Of a stretch of 64,000 nucleotides of DNA, positions 49,912-57,717 are shown one piece after another. The stretch is from assembly GCF_006517625.1 (NCBI RefSeq), contig NZ_VHQI01000006.1, forward strand, positions 186,001-250,000. The letters run 5' to 3'. The first letter of the stretch is position 1. The number at the start of each line of letters is the position of its first letter. The DNA is from Mixta tenebrionis (GTDB lineage Bacteria; Pseudomonadota; Gammaproteobacteria; Enterobacterales; Enterobacteriaceae). The translations under genes were made by a program, and so were the position numbers. The notes beneath the pieces are model-generated. The model was not told the DNA's origin, did not search any database, and saw nothing but the letters and a program-made list of their open reading frames with translations.

Positions 49912-51192
49912 ATGGATATTAGCATTGAAATACAAGAGACGCTGCGCGACGGCGTCCTAAAAAATATTGAAATCAATAAGATTGAGCATCTTTTAAACGA
50001 TCGCTCCTTATTATTAGTCGAAATGAATCGACTGCTTGAAAGAGTTATTGAACAGCAAAACATTTATCTTAACAGCCAGGCGCAGCATAGCATGGCTGAA
50101 ATGATGGCTGATGAAATTATCGGTTTCGGTCCGCTTCGTCCGCTGCTGGAAGATGATACCGTTAGCGATATCCTGGTAAACGGGCCCAGCCAGATTTACG
50201 TTGAACGCTTTGGTAAACTGGAATTAACCAATTGCCGGTTTATTAATAATGCGCAGTTAACGGATATCGCCAAACGCCTGGTACAGCGCGTGGGGCGCCG
50301 CCTGGATGAAGGGCGGCCCTTGGTCGATGCGCGTTTGCCGGACGGGAGCCGTCTGAACGTGGCTATTCCGCCGATCGCTCTGGATGGCACCTCCATCTCT
50401 ATTCGTAAATTTGGTAAAAGCAACATTGAGCTGTCGGATCTTATTCGCCTTGGCGCGATGAGCGGGCAGATGGCGAATTTCCTGATTATCGCCGCCCGCT
50501 GCCGCCTGAATATCATTATTTCCGGCGGTACCGGTTCAGGGAAAACCACGTTGCTGAATGCGTTATCAAAATATATCGATCCCAGCGAACGTATTATCAC
50601 CATGGAAGATGCGGCCGAACTCAGGCTGATGCAGCCGCATGTCCTGCGTATGGAGACTCGCCTTGCCGGCGTGGAGAACACCGGGCAAATTACCATGCGC
50701 GCCCTGCTGATTAACTCCCTGAGGATGAGGCCTGACAGGATCATCGTTGGTGAGTGCCGCGGCGAAGAATCTTTTGAAATGCTGCAGGCGATGAACACCG
50801 GTCACGACGGATCGATGTCGACGCTTCATGCCAATAGCCCGCGCGATGCCATTTCACGTCTGGAGAATATGGTAATGATGGCAGGGATGCATATTCCGAT
50901 TGAATCTATCAGAAGGAATATTGCCTCTGCGATAAACATTGTTATCCAGGTATCAAGATTAAATGATGGTTCTCGAAAAATAATGAACATTAGTGAGGTT
51001 ATGGGTATTGAAGGCGATCGCGTTGTTCTGCAGGATATTTTTACTTTTCAAAGCCATTCTGAAAGGGATGAAAATGGAAAAATAGTGGGCGAATTCATCA
51101 ACCATGGGCTGCTGGTGCGTTCTGCTGCTATGCAAAACGCCATCATGTTTAACCTGAGTGATGAGCTAAAACAGATATTTAGCATGGAGTAA
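49912..51192 (+). CDS. tadA: Tad secretion ATPase TadA/CpaF
   Basis: TadA is the hexameric cytoplasmic ATPase that drives Tad pilus extension and retraction. The 426-residue protein has an N-terminal domain (FGPLRPLLEDDTVSDILVNG), Walker A GGTGSGKT at residues 205-212, an Asp box (ITMEDAAELRL), Walker B (RPDRIIVGECRGEE) and the His box (STLHANSPRDAISRLENM). All catalytic motifs are intact. Confidence 0.96.
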   Translation: MDISIEIQETLRDGVLKNIEINKIEHLLNDRSLLLVEMNRLLERVIEQQNIYLNSQAQHSMAEMMADEIIGFGPLRPLLEDDTVSDILVNGPSQIYVERFGKLELTNCRFINNAQLTDIAKRLVQRVGRRLDEGRPLVDARLPDGSRLNVAIPPIALDGTSISIRKFGKSNIELSDLIRLGAMSGQMANFLIIAARCRLNIIISGGTGSGKTTLLNALSKYIDPSERIITMEDAAELRLMQPHVLRMETRLAGVENTGQITMRALLINSLRMRPDRIIVGECRGEESFEMLQAMNTGHDGSMSTLHANSPRDAISRLENMVMMAGMHIPIESIRRNIASAINIVIQVSRLNDGSRKIMNISEVMGIEGDRVVLQDIFTFQSHSERDENGKIVGEFINHGLLVRSAAMQNAIMFNLSDELKQIFSME

Positions 51193-51195
51193 GCA

Positions 51196-52068
51196 ATGCC
51201 CTACTTTATCCTGCTTTTCGGGATTGCCGTACTGATTGTCAACGCGTTCCGCTGGCGGAAACTTATGCGGGCGGTAGAGCATAGCGCTCCGCCGCGCCAG
51301 AGATCGTCGCGGCTTTCCAGCCTGTTTTCTTTATGGCAGGAATGGAAAAGGTATGCCCTTGGCGATGGCTCGTGGAAAGCCATGAAGGGGTTGCTGATAG
51401 CGCTGGCGGCTATTGTATTGCTGCTCCTGCTGAATGCTAACTGGCTTGATTTCGATAACCTGATTTTTATCCCGCTGGTGCTGATCGCCGCGGTCATTAT
51501 ACAAATTCGTGTCGGCAGAACCCTGCGCCGGCGCGAGTTTGAAAACCGTTTTCCTGAAGTGCTGTCGGTGGTTAACGCCGCCGTGTCTGCGGGTAACGGT
51601 ATCCAGCAGGCGCTGCATCGCTGCGGGGAAGGTATCGACGGCGAGCTGGGGCTGCTTTTTCACCGCATCGATCGCCGTCTTACGCTGGGCGAAGAGCCGG
51701 AACGCGTGTTTAACGACGCCTGGCAGGAGTATCGCTATCGGGAGTTTTACTTCTTCGTGATGGTGATGCTGGTGAGCTTACAGCGCGGCGGCCAGCTGCG
51801 CGCCCTGATTAGCCGCCTGTCGAGGGTGATTACCAACAGTAAGAACATGGCGCGCCGCAAGGCGGCGATGACCTCTGAGGCGCGCATGTCGGCCAAGATT
51901 GTTGCCGCCATTCCGTTACTTTTCTTCTGCGGAATGAAATATTTTAGTCCGGAGAACTTTGATTTTATTATCGAGGATCCGATAGGGCGGATAATTTTAT
52001 ATTACGTGATTGCCAGTGAAGTCGTGGGCATAGGTATTATCTGGCTGATGATGCGGAAGGCGACATAA
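51196..52068 (+). CDS. tadB: Tad inner-membrane platform protein TadB
   Basis: TadB is one of two GspF-domain membrane platform proteins of the Tad machine. The 290-residue protein has N-terminal and mid-protein hydrophobic segments, the type II secretion F domain (FPEVLSVVNAAVSAGNGIQQAL to about residue 235) and two C-terminal membrane helices. It starts three bases after tadA and its last base overlaps tadC. Confidence 0.92.
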   Translation: MPYFILLFGIAVLIVNAFRWRKLMRAVEHSAPPRQRSSRLSSLFSLWQEWKRYALGDGSWKAMKGLLIALAAIVLLLLLNANWLDFDNLIFIPLVLIAAVIIQIRVGRTLRRREFENRFPEVLSVVNAAVSAGNGIQQALHRCGEGIDGELGLLFHRIDRRLTLGEEPERVFNDAWQEYRYREFYFFVMVMLVSLQRGGQLRALISRLSRVITNSKNMARRKAAMTSEARMSAKIVAAIPLLFFCGMKYFSPENFDFIIEDPIGRIILYYVIASEVVGIGIIWLMMRKAT

Positions 52069-52907
52069 TGACATCCTTTTTTATAATTATATTTTTCACG
52101 GGCATAGTTTTAGCTTATTTAGCATTACGTCAACAGCAGCAATGGAAACAGAAACGTAAGATTATCGATCCTGACAATGAAGAGCGTAAGCTTTTATCCA
52201 AGGCTTTGCTGGACTATGAAGCGCTCATTATTGCCAACAGCAGCTGGCTGAGTTTCCTGAAGCGTATGGATGAAAGCCTGTCATTGAAGTTTCGCATTTG
52301 CGGCGCCATTGCCCTGCTGCTGTTACTTTGTAAATGGCTGGGATTTATTGAAATAGAGATGAAGGGGCTGGCGATGTGCGTGTTGCTGGCTCTGGTTGTC
52401 GTTATCGTTCTGCCGGGCATATTGATTCGTCCGGGCGTGACCAACAGCATTAAGAAAATGATGGATGCGCTGCCTTACTTTGTCGATTTGACGGCGGTAT
52501 GTATCCAGGCAGGAATGACGGTAGAAAGTGCGGTGAAGTTTGTTGCCGAGCGCTCTGACGATCTTGATAAAAATCTGGCCAGCCTGATGCGCTACCTTAC
52601 CAAACGTGCGGAGGTCAGCGGTCTGGAAGATGCGTTAACGGAGATATATCATTCAATAAATATTACCGAAATGCGTATGTTCTGCGGCACCTTGCAGCAG
52701 AGCGTACACTACGGCACCTCGCTGTATGATAATTTGATGGAACTGTCTAAAGATATTAGAGAGTTACAACTTCTTGATTCAGAGGAAAAAATAGGGAAGC
52801 TGTCCGCTAAGATGAGCGTCCCTTTGATTCTGTTTGTTATGTTTCCCATTACGGTACTGATTGCCGCGCCAGGTATTTTAAGGATTATTAAAAATGGACT
52901 TTTCTAA
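52068..52907 (+). CDS. tadC: Tad inner-membrane platform protein TadC
   Basis: TadC is the second GspF-domain platform protein. The 279-residue protein has an N-terminal membrane segment, two central ones and the F domain (ALPYFVDLTAVCIQAGMTVESAV, here about residues 137-160), ending with a C-terminal membrane helix. Its end overlaps tadD by 14 bases. Confidence 0.92.
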   Translation: MTSFFIIIFFTGIVLAYLALRQQQQWKQKRKIIDPDNEERKLLSKALLDYEALIIANSSWLSFLKRMDESLSLKFRICGAIALLLLLCKWLGFIEIEMKGLAMCVLLALVVVIVLPGILIRPGVTNSIKKMMDALPYFVDLTAVCIQAGMTVESAVKFVAERSDDLDKNLASLMRYLTKRAEVSGLEDALTEIYHSINITEMRMFCGTLQQSVHYGTSLYDNLMELSKDIRELQLLDSEEKIGKLSAKMSVPLILFVMFPITVLIAAPGILRIIKNGLF

Positions 52908-53631
52908 AAAAATCACAATTTGGGCAATCTGCGCCGCCTTATTAACGGGCTGCGTTGCACATGCTCCTAAAGATGCTGCAGACGTTACTTATCAGGAAGA
53001 TATTTTACTCAAAGCGAAAAATTACAGCGGGCTTATTACGCTTTACCGTAGCTGGCTGAAAAAGAAAGAAGATCCCCAGGTAAGGATGAAGCTGGCTGGT
53101 TACTATTACCAGGCGGGAGATTACAAAAACTCACTTTATATTTTACAGCCGCTTTATAACAAGCCGGATATCAGTATCTATACCCTGCAGGCAAAAAATA
53201 TGATCGCGCTGGGCGATTATAAACAGGCTATTCGGGTAACGGATAAAATGATTCAGCACGAGGCGCAAAGCGCGGAAGCCTATAACCTGCGCGGTATTGC
53301 TCTGGCGCTCTCCGGTAAGCTGGAGGAAGGGCAGCAGGCGATCGAAAAATCCCGCTCTTTATTTATCGCCGATGATGTTGCGCTTAATAACCTGGCGATG
53401 GTGGCGATGCTGGATCGCCGTTATCAGGAAGCGGTTGGCTTGCTGTTGCCGCAGTACCTGCGCGGCAGAAAGCAGGGACGTCTGCTGCATAATTTAGTGC
53501 TGTCGCTGGTGAAAGTTGGCGACCGGCGCTACGCCCGCAGCATTATTGAAACGGAAAACCTTTCGGACAGGCCGGATGAGCTGATTGACGCCCTGGCAAA
53601 AATTACTCCCGGCGGTAAGGAGATAGGCTAA
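52894..53631 (+). CDS. tadD: Tad pilotin-like TPR lipoprotein TadD
   Basis: TadD is a tetratricopeptide-repeat lipoprotein thought to assist secretin assembly. The 245-residue protein has a lipobox ending at Cys20 (LLTGC) and several TPR-like helices (for example QAKNMIALGDYKQAIRVTDK and AYNLRGIALALSGKLEEGQQ). It overlaps tadC and tadE. Confidence 0.9.
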   Translation: MDFSKKITIWAICAALLTGCVAHAPKDAADVTYQEDILLKAKNYSGLITLYRSWLKKKEDPQVRMKLAGYYYQAGDYKNSLYILQPLYNKPDISIYTLQAKNMIALGDYKQAIRVTDKMIQHEAQSAEAYNLRGIALALSGKLEEGQQAIEKSRSLFIADDVALNNLAMVAMLDRRYQEAVGLLLPQYLRGRKQGRLLHNLVLSLVKVGDRRYARSIIETENLSDRPDELIDALAKITPGGKEIG

Positions 53632-54140
53632 TGGGACGGCGATGGAAAGCAGCTCGTCAAAGCAGATTTCTTAAAAATCAACAGGGGATCGCGACGATTG
53701 AGTTCGCCTTAACGGTGGTGATTTTTATCTGCATGTTCCTTTTTGTAGTAGAAATCGCCCGGCTGGCTTACGTCTCGTCCGTTATCGATCTGGCGGTATC
53801 TGAAGCGGCAAAAGAAGCTAAAAACGCGCCCGCCGGCAGCAATGGCGGCTACCGTAGTCGCTTTGAACAGCGTCTGCTAACCCAGGGTGGGACGTTCTGG
53901 AGCTTTTTAACCCGTGAGGATGCCGTCTCCATCAATATCGCCTTTGCTACCTCAATAAGGGATATGATCGATAACGGCGGCGATACGTCGAACTATATTA
54001 AGCGTCCCATCGCCCGTTACCAGGTGATTTATCATTACCACCCAATGTTTTTTCCTTTCCCCGGTGCATGGGCGAATCAATTTTTGAATCGTGAGGTGAT
54101 CTTTGTCCAGGAATATGAACGTTCGAAATTTATGGACTGA
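53631..54140 (+). CDS. tadE: Tad pseudopilin TadE
   Basis: TadE is a minor pseudopilin processed by TadV. The 169-residue protein has a basic leader ending at Gly19, then IATIEFALTVVIFICMFLFV with Glu at +5 and Phe at +6, the prepilin pattern. The remaining part is a periplasmic domain. It shares one base with tadD and overlaps the start of tadF. Confidence 0.9.
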   Translation: MGRRWKAARQSRFLKNQQGIATIEFALTVVIFICMFLFVVEIARLAYVSSVIDLAVSEAAKEAKNAPAGSNGGYRSRFEQRLLTQGGTFWSFLTREDAVSINIAFATSIRDMIDNGGDTSNYIKRPIARYQVIYHYHPMFFPFPGAWANQFLNREVIFVQEYERSKFMD

Positions 54141-54693
54141 TCGGCGTGCGGCGGTTTCCGTAGAGTTCGTAATGATCTCTATCGCGCTTATCGTGTTTAC
54201 GTTTTTTTTAACCGATTTAATTATCCGGCAGGCAACAATAGGAAAACTGGATCGGGTTTCCTATTCCGTTTCGGGTATTTTGCGTGAGCGCATTCAGCTT
54301 TTTGACGCCCGCGAAACGTTAAATCAGCAGGATGTGGAGCTGGGCGTCGAGCTGGCTGAGCGTATGCTGAAGGATATGCATACCAATGTCGATCTTTCCA
54401 AACTGGCTATGCAGGTGGAAGAGCTGCACTTTGAGGATCCGATTAGCCTTAATGACGAGCGTAAACAGGTAAAACTGTACCGTAGCTGGGCTGGCGGAAA
54501 CAGCGCTACCGGCTGTCGGGCTCCGCAGCCGTTAAACCAGATGACGCAGTTAACGCCCAAAGGCAGCTACGGGCGCTGGGTGCCTTTATATCAGGTGACC
54601 GTTTGCCTGCCGAATAACAGCCTGTATACCCGTTTAACATCAACGGAGCAGAAGCCGGTACTCTCTTCCTTCGCTATTGTGATGCTGCGGTGA
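54115..54693 (+). CDS. tadF: Tad pseudopilin TadF
   Basis: TadF is the second pseudopilin. From the ATG at 54115 the 192-residue protein starts MNVRNLWTDRRAAVSVEFVM: a basic leader, then a prepilin-like hydrophobic segment with Glu at +5 if cleavage follows the first Ala. The usual Gly at -1 is replaced by Ala. A TTG at 54103 (four codons upstream, GAGGTGAT before it) is the alternative start. The gene overlaps the last 26 bases of tadE. Confidence 0.85.
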   Translation: MNVRNLWTDRRAAVSVEFVMISIALIVFTFFLTDLIIRQATIGKLDRVSYSVSGILRERIQLFDARETLNQQDVELGVELAERMLKDMHTNVDLSKLAMQVEELHFEDPISLNDERKQVKLYRSWAGGNSATGCRAPQPLNQMTQLTPKGSYGRWVPLYQVTVCLPNNSLYTRLTSTEQKPVLSSFAIVMLR

Positions 54694-54696
54694 TAA

Positions 54697-55065
54697 ATGA
54701 AGATAACGTTTTTACTTTTGCTGCTGCTGTTAGCGCCGGGGCTCTCCCTGGCGCAGTCGCGGGCGGTGGTTTTCATTGATTCGGAGCAGGCGGAGCAGGC
54801 GACTTTAGCGGAAGAGCTTAACCTGATGCTCTACTACAGCCCAACGCTGCGCTCAAAATTGCAGGTTGAGCTTTTTGACATTAACCCGCGGGGCGTCGCC
54901 TTCTCCGGCAATCTGGTTTATCAACTTGATCGCAACGGGCAGGCCGTATCTCGCTATCGCCCGGATTCTTTACCTTATCTCATCTGTCTGGATGAAGACA
55001 AAGAACGCTTAAGGATAGTTTTCGCGAAAAAGGAACAGTTATGTCTGTGCGTACAAACTTGTTAA
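54697..55065 (+). CDS. small exported protein of unknown function between tadF and tadG
   Basis: I do not recognise this protein. It has 122 residues with a clear Sec signal peptide (a run of Leu, then cleavage near LSLAQ, about residue 19). The mature part of about 100 residues begins SRAVVFIDSEQAEQATLAEE and ends with three Cys in LCLCVQTC; a fourth Cys lies in YLICLDEDKE. The beta-alpha-beta feel and Cys content allow a thioredoxin-like or disulfide-stabilised domain, but no CXXC active site is present. It starts three bases after tadF and overlaps tadG by 25 bases, so it is translated as part of the Tad operon. Confidence 0.75.
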   Translation: MKITFLLLLLLLAPGLSLAQSRAVVFIDSEQAEQATLAEELNLMLYYSPTLRSKLQVELFDINPRGVAFSGNLVYQLDRNGQAVSRYRPDSLPYLICLDEDKERLRIVFAKKEQLCLCVQTC

Positions 55066-56291
55066 CGGCGCCAGCGCGTTTTTGTGCCGATCGACGCGGA
55101 GCATTTGCGATTAGTTTCGCTATGCTCGGCAGTTCATTACTGGCATTAGCAGCTTTTGGTTTTGAGGGATCGCGCTATATCACCGAGCGCGCAAGGTTAT
55201 CTGACGCTATGGAGCAGGCGGCGCTGGCCTTGACCGCAGAAGATAACGGCGAAGGCGCTGCGCGCAACTATTCGTTGTCCAGCGACTATTTTCGCGCCTA
55301 CATGCGCCATGATAAATCCGTATTCAAGCCCACCGTGATTGTGAAGCGCGGAACCTCAGCGACTAACCACAATCTCTCCTACGTTGAATATCGCGTCAGC
55401 GGTCAGACGCTGCAGGATTCATGGTTCTCCTCCTCGTGGTTCCCCAGCTTTGATAAACAAGTAAAAATCGGCGATAACGGCGCGGCGCGTAAGTATCGCT
55501 CCAATATGGATGTACTGTTTGTTACGGATTTCTCCGGCTCAATGAATGAGAGTTTCGGCAGCAGTACCAAACTGATGGAGCTGAAGCGTATCGTATTACA
55601 GCTTTCTGAAGAGCTTTTCGCCTATGATATGAGCAATAAGGTTGGCTTTGTCCCGTTTGGTTGGGGCGCCAAAAATGGCGGCAACTGTGATTTACCCTTT
55701 GTGGTTAACAGTGCGGTGCCGCCTAACCTTATCTCTTCGAACGATAAGCTTACCAGTCTTGAAAGATACGTTAATATCTCTGGCACCGTCGCCTCGATTC
55801 CGAACAAGGTTAATCAGATCTACATTCCATTAGCGCAGGCCTCAAAGGACGCCTGTTTAAATGAAAGTAGTTCCTGGAAAGTACCTTTAACCAGCGACTA
55901 TAACCAAATCGCGCAGATTAACGGCATGACGGCCAGCGGCGGTACGCTGGTGAGTACTGGCCTGTTGCTGGCTACGCCTTATCTGGTTGAAGGCACCGAG
56001 TCGCGTAAGGTGATGGTCATTGTTTCCGACGGCACCGACGATCCTAACACGGTGCAAATTACGCCCAAGTTAATTAACGCCGGCATGTGCGACAGAATCC
56101 GTGAGGTAATTTCCACCGAGGAATCCGTAGGGAAAATCACCTTTATTGGTATTAACTATGCGCCCACATTCGACTGGAAAAGATGCGTCGGTGAGAAAAA
56201 CTTTTACCTGCCGCAGAATATTAAAGAGCTGGAAGACGATTTGCGTCGGGCGGTATTTGAAGAAGTAGGACATAATGTTTTGAAAGATTGA
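55041..56291 (+). CDS. tadG: Tad protein TadG with von Willebrand A domain
   Basis: TadG is an envelope protein at the end of the Tad operon, needed for pilus assembly in other species and often carrying a vWA domain. The 416-residue protein has a TadE/G-like N-terminal membrane segment (DRRGAFAISFAMLGSSLLAL, about residues 15-34). The vWA domain has an intact metal-ion-dependent adhesion site: DFSGSMNE near residues 163-170, a downstream Thr (GGTLVSTGL) and Asp (VSDGTDDP). The protein could therefore bind ligands at the cell surface. A hairpin terminator follows. Confidence 0.88.
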   Translation: MSVRTNLLTAPARFCADRRGAFAISFAMLGSSLLALAAFGFEGSRYITERARLSDAMEQAALALTAEDNGEGAARNYSLSSDYFRAYMRHDKSVFKPTVIVKRGTSATNHNLSYVEYRVSGQTLQDSWFSSSWFPSFDKQVKIGDNGAARKYRSNMDVLFVTDFSGSMNESFGSSTKLMELKRIVLQLSEELFAYDMSNKVGFVPFGWGAKNGGNCDLPFVVNSAVPPNLISSNDKLTSLERYVNISGTVASIPNKVNQIYIPLAQASKDACLNESSSWKVPLTSDYNQIAQINGMTASGGTLVSTGLLLATPYLVEGTESRKVMVIVSDGTDDPNTVQITPKLINAGMCDRIREVISTEESVGKITFIGINYAPTFDWKRCVGEKNFYLPQNIKELEDDLRRAVFEEVGHNVLKD

Positions 56292-56339
56292 TAAAGTCTG
56301 AAGTCGGTCATTTCCGATCCTGTTCATAGTTCTCATAAA

Positions 56340-56361
56340 AATAACAGCTAAGGCTGTTATT
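56340..56361 (+). terminator. tad operon terminator hairpin
   Basis: AATAACAGC (56340-56348), loop TAAG, GCTGTTATT (56353-56361) form a perfect 9-base-pair stem about 50 bases after tadG, followed by GAGAGATTTT. The T-run is not immediate, so efficiency is uncertain. Confidence 0.6.
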
Positions 56362-56494
56362 GAGAGATTTTATAAGGGTAAATAAGGATAATTTAAGTGC
56401 TTAACTTTCACAAAAGGCTTAGCATTCGCTTCGTAGTTATCCATAGCCTGTTAATAAAGCGTGGATAGTTGCAATGATATGAAAGTAATTATTA

Positions 56495-56532
56495 GCTGGC
56501 GTTTAACGGGCTGCTTTAACTGTAACGCCAGC
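56495..56532 (+). promoter_or_regulatory. leader stem-loop before the CS1-type pilin gene
   Basis: GCTGGCGTT (56495-56503) pairs with AACGCCAGC (56524-56532) around a 20-base loop, ending 55 bases before the pilin start. No T-run follows. It could be a 5'-UTR stabilising stem or an operator dyad; sequence alone cannot tell. Confidence 0.45.
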
Positions 56533-56587
56533 AAATCTTTCGTATTAATTATTCCCGTTCCATTTATGATTAAGGATTGATTTTTAA

Positions 56588-57130
56588 ATGAAAACAAAAT
56601 TTATGCTCTCTGTATTGGCTGGTCTGGTAGTTTCTGCTTCAGCAATGGCTTCTACCCCTGCCAGCTACGATACTAAATTCAACGTTAGCGCAAACGTACC
56701 GGACAGCGTGAAAATCACCGATCCGGATGGCCGTCCGGTGACTGAAGTTGACGTAGTTCTGGAAGCTGCTCCGTCTGGTAAAATGGAAGCAGAAGTTCGC
56801 GATCTGAAACTGTGGAGCAACAACGTTGCTGATACCGCTGTTCAGCTGGTAATGGATGACGCTGGTATGGCTACGGGCGAAGCTTTCACCCTGTTCAATA
56901 CCGATGGCGGCACGATGAAGTCTATGACTTATAAAATCGCTACCGCTACTACTGGCGGTCCGCAGGAGTTCGTAAACTCAGGCGACAGCAATAACTACAA
57001 CCTGACAGTTAACGGCACCCACGCCGAGCTGCCGGTTGCGTTCCAGTTCACCTCTATCGATAATTACGATACTCTGGGCCAGGGTCACTATACTGGCGTA
57101 GTTTACGCTAACGTAGTTGCTAACCCGTAA
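56588..57130 (+). CDS. CS1/CFA-I-type fimbrial major subunit
   Basis: This is the probable major pilin of an alpha (alternate chaperone-usher) fimbria, of the CS1 family that includes CfaB, CooA and cable-pilus CblA. The 180-residue precursor has a signal peptide ending SAMA near residue 21. The mature protein has the family pattern: an N-terminal donor-strand-like segment (YDTKFNVSANVPDSVKITDP), a DLKLWSNN motif and a C-terminal GHYTGVVYANVVANP strand. There are no Cys residues. Codon use is strongly optimised, like flp, indicating high expression. A hairpin follows the stop codon. Confidence 0.88.
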   Translation: MKTKFMLSVLAGLVVSASAMASTPASYDTKFNVSANVPDSVKITDPDGRPVTEVDVVLEAAPSGKMEAEVRDLKLWSNNVADTAVQLVMDDAGMATGEAFTLFNTDGGTMKSMTYKIATATTGGPQEFVNSGDSNNYNLTVNGTHAELPVAFQFTSIDNYDTLGQGHYTGVVYANVVANP

Positions 57131-57149
57131 TAATTCCTTTAAAGGATTG

Positions 57150-57169
57150 GGGCAGTCTACGGACTGCCC
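57150..57169 (+). terminator. hairpin after the major pilin
   Basis: GGGCAGTC (57150-57157), loop TACG, GACTGCCC (57162-57169) form a perfect 8-base-pair stem, followed by TATTAACAT. It can partly terminate transcription after the pilin gene or stabilise its mRNA, and sits nine bases before the next start codon. Confidence 0.7.
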
Positions 57170-57178
57170 TATTAACAT

Positions 57179-57694
57179 ATGATTACTAATAACTATATTG
57201 TCGGACTGGGTGCGGCAATTCTGTTATGGAGTCAGGCTGTATTATCTGTTACTCGTTCACAGGTAGATTTAGAGATTTCAGCAGAATCTATACCCAAAGT
57301 CACAATTTATTATGATGGTAAGCCTGTTGATGGCAAAGATATTGATTTTCCACTGGCTATTGGCAGCACATCAAGGAAATTTGAAAATACTTCACCACTA
57401 ATTCATTTAGTAGGGAATGTTGACCAGGCTGATATTATTTTTACCGATAAAGAATTTAAATTATTACACGCCAATGGCGATCAAAACAGCATAGCACTCA
57501 CTGGTAGTTTTATTTTTAAGAAAGTAGAAAAAGAATCTACGCAAACTTTACGCATGCCGGTAATAAAGAAATTAACTCAGGGCTCCACTGAGAATGGCGT
57601 AAAGATCCGTTTTGTTTCTGAACATCTGGCTGTTGACTATGCTAAAGGTAAATACGCTAATACTTTTACCTTAATGGTTTCGCCGATCCTTTAA
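57179..57694 (+). CDS. CS1-type fimbrial minor subunit 1
   Basis: The 171-residue protein has a signal peptide (about residues 1-23) and a pilin-like domain related to the last gene of the operon: both have a PLIHLVGN/PVLHFIGN segment and end with GVKIRF followed by a Tyr-rich final strand. It is more diverged from the major subunit. No Shine-Dalgarno sequence precedes the ATG at 57179, and a hairpin lies directly upstream, so expression is probably low. It may be a minor shaft subunit or an initiator; which is not known. Confidence 0.78.
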   Translation: MITNNYIVGLGAAILLWSQAVLSVTRSQVDLEISAESIPKVTIYYDGKPVDGKDIDFPLAIGSTSRKFENTSPLIHLVGNVDQADIIFTDKEFKLLHANGDQNSIALTGSFIFKKVEKESTQTLRMPVIKKLTQGSTENGVKIRFVSEHLAVDYAKGKYANTFTLMVSPIL

Positions 57695-57717
57695 TTTTTT
57701 AAGAAACGCTGGGGAAT

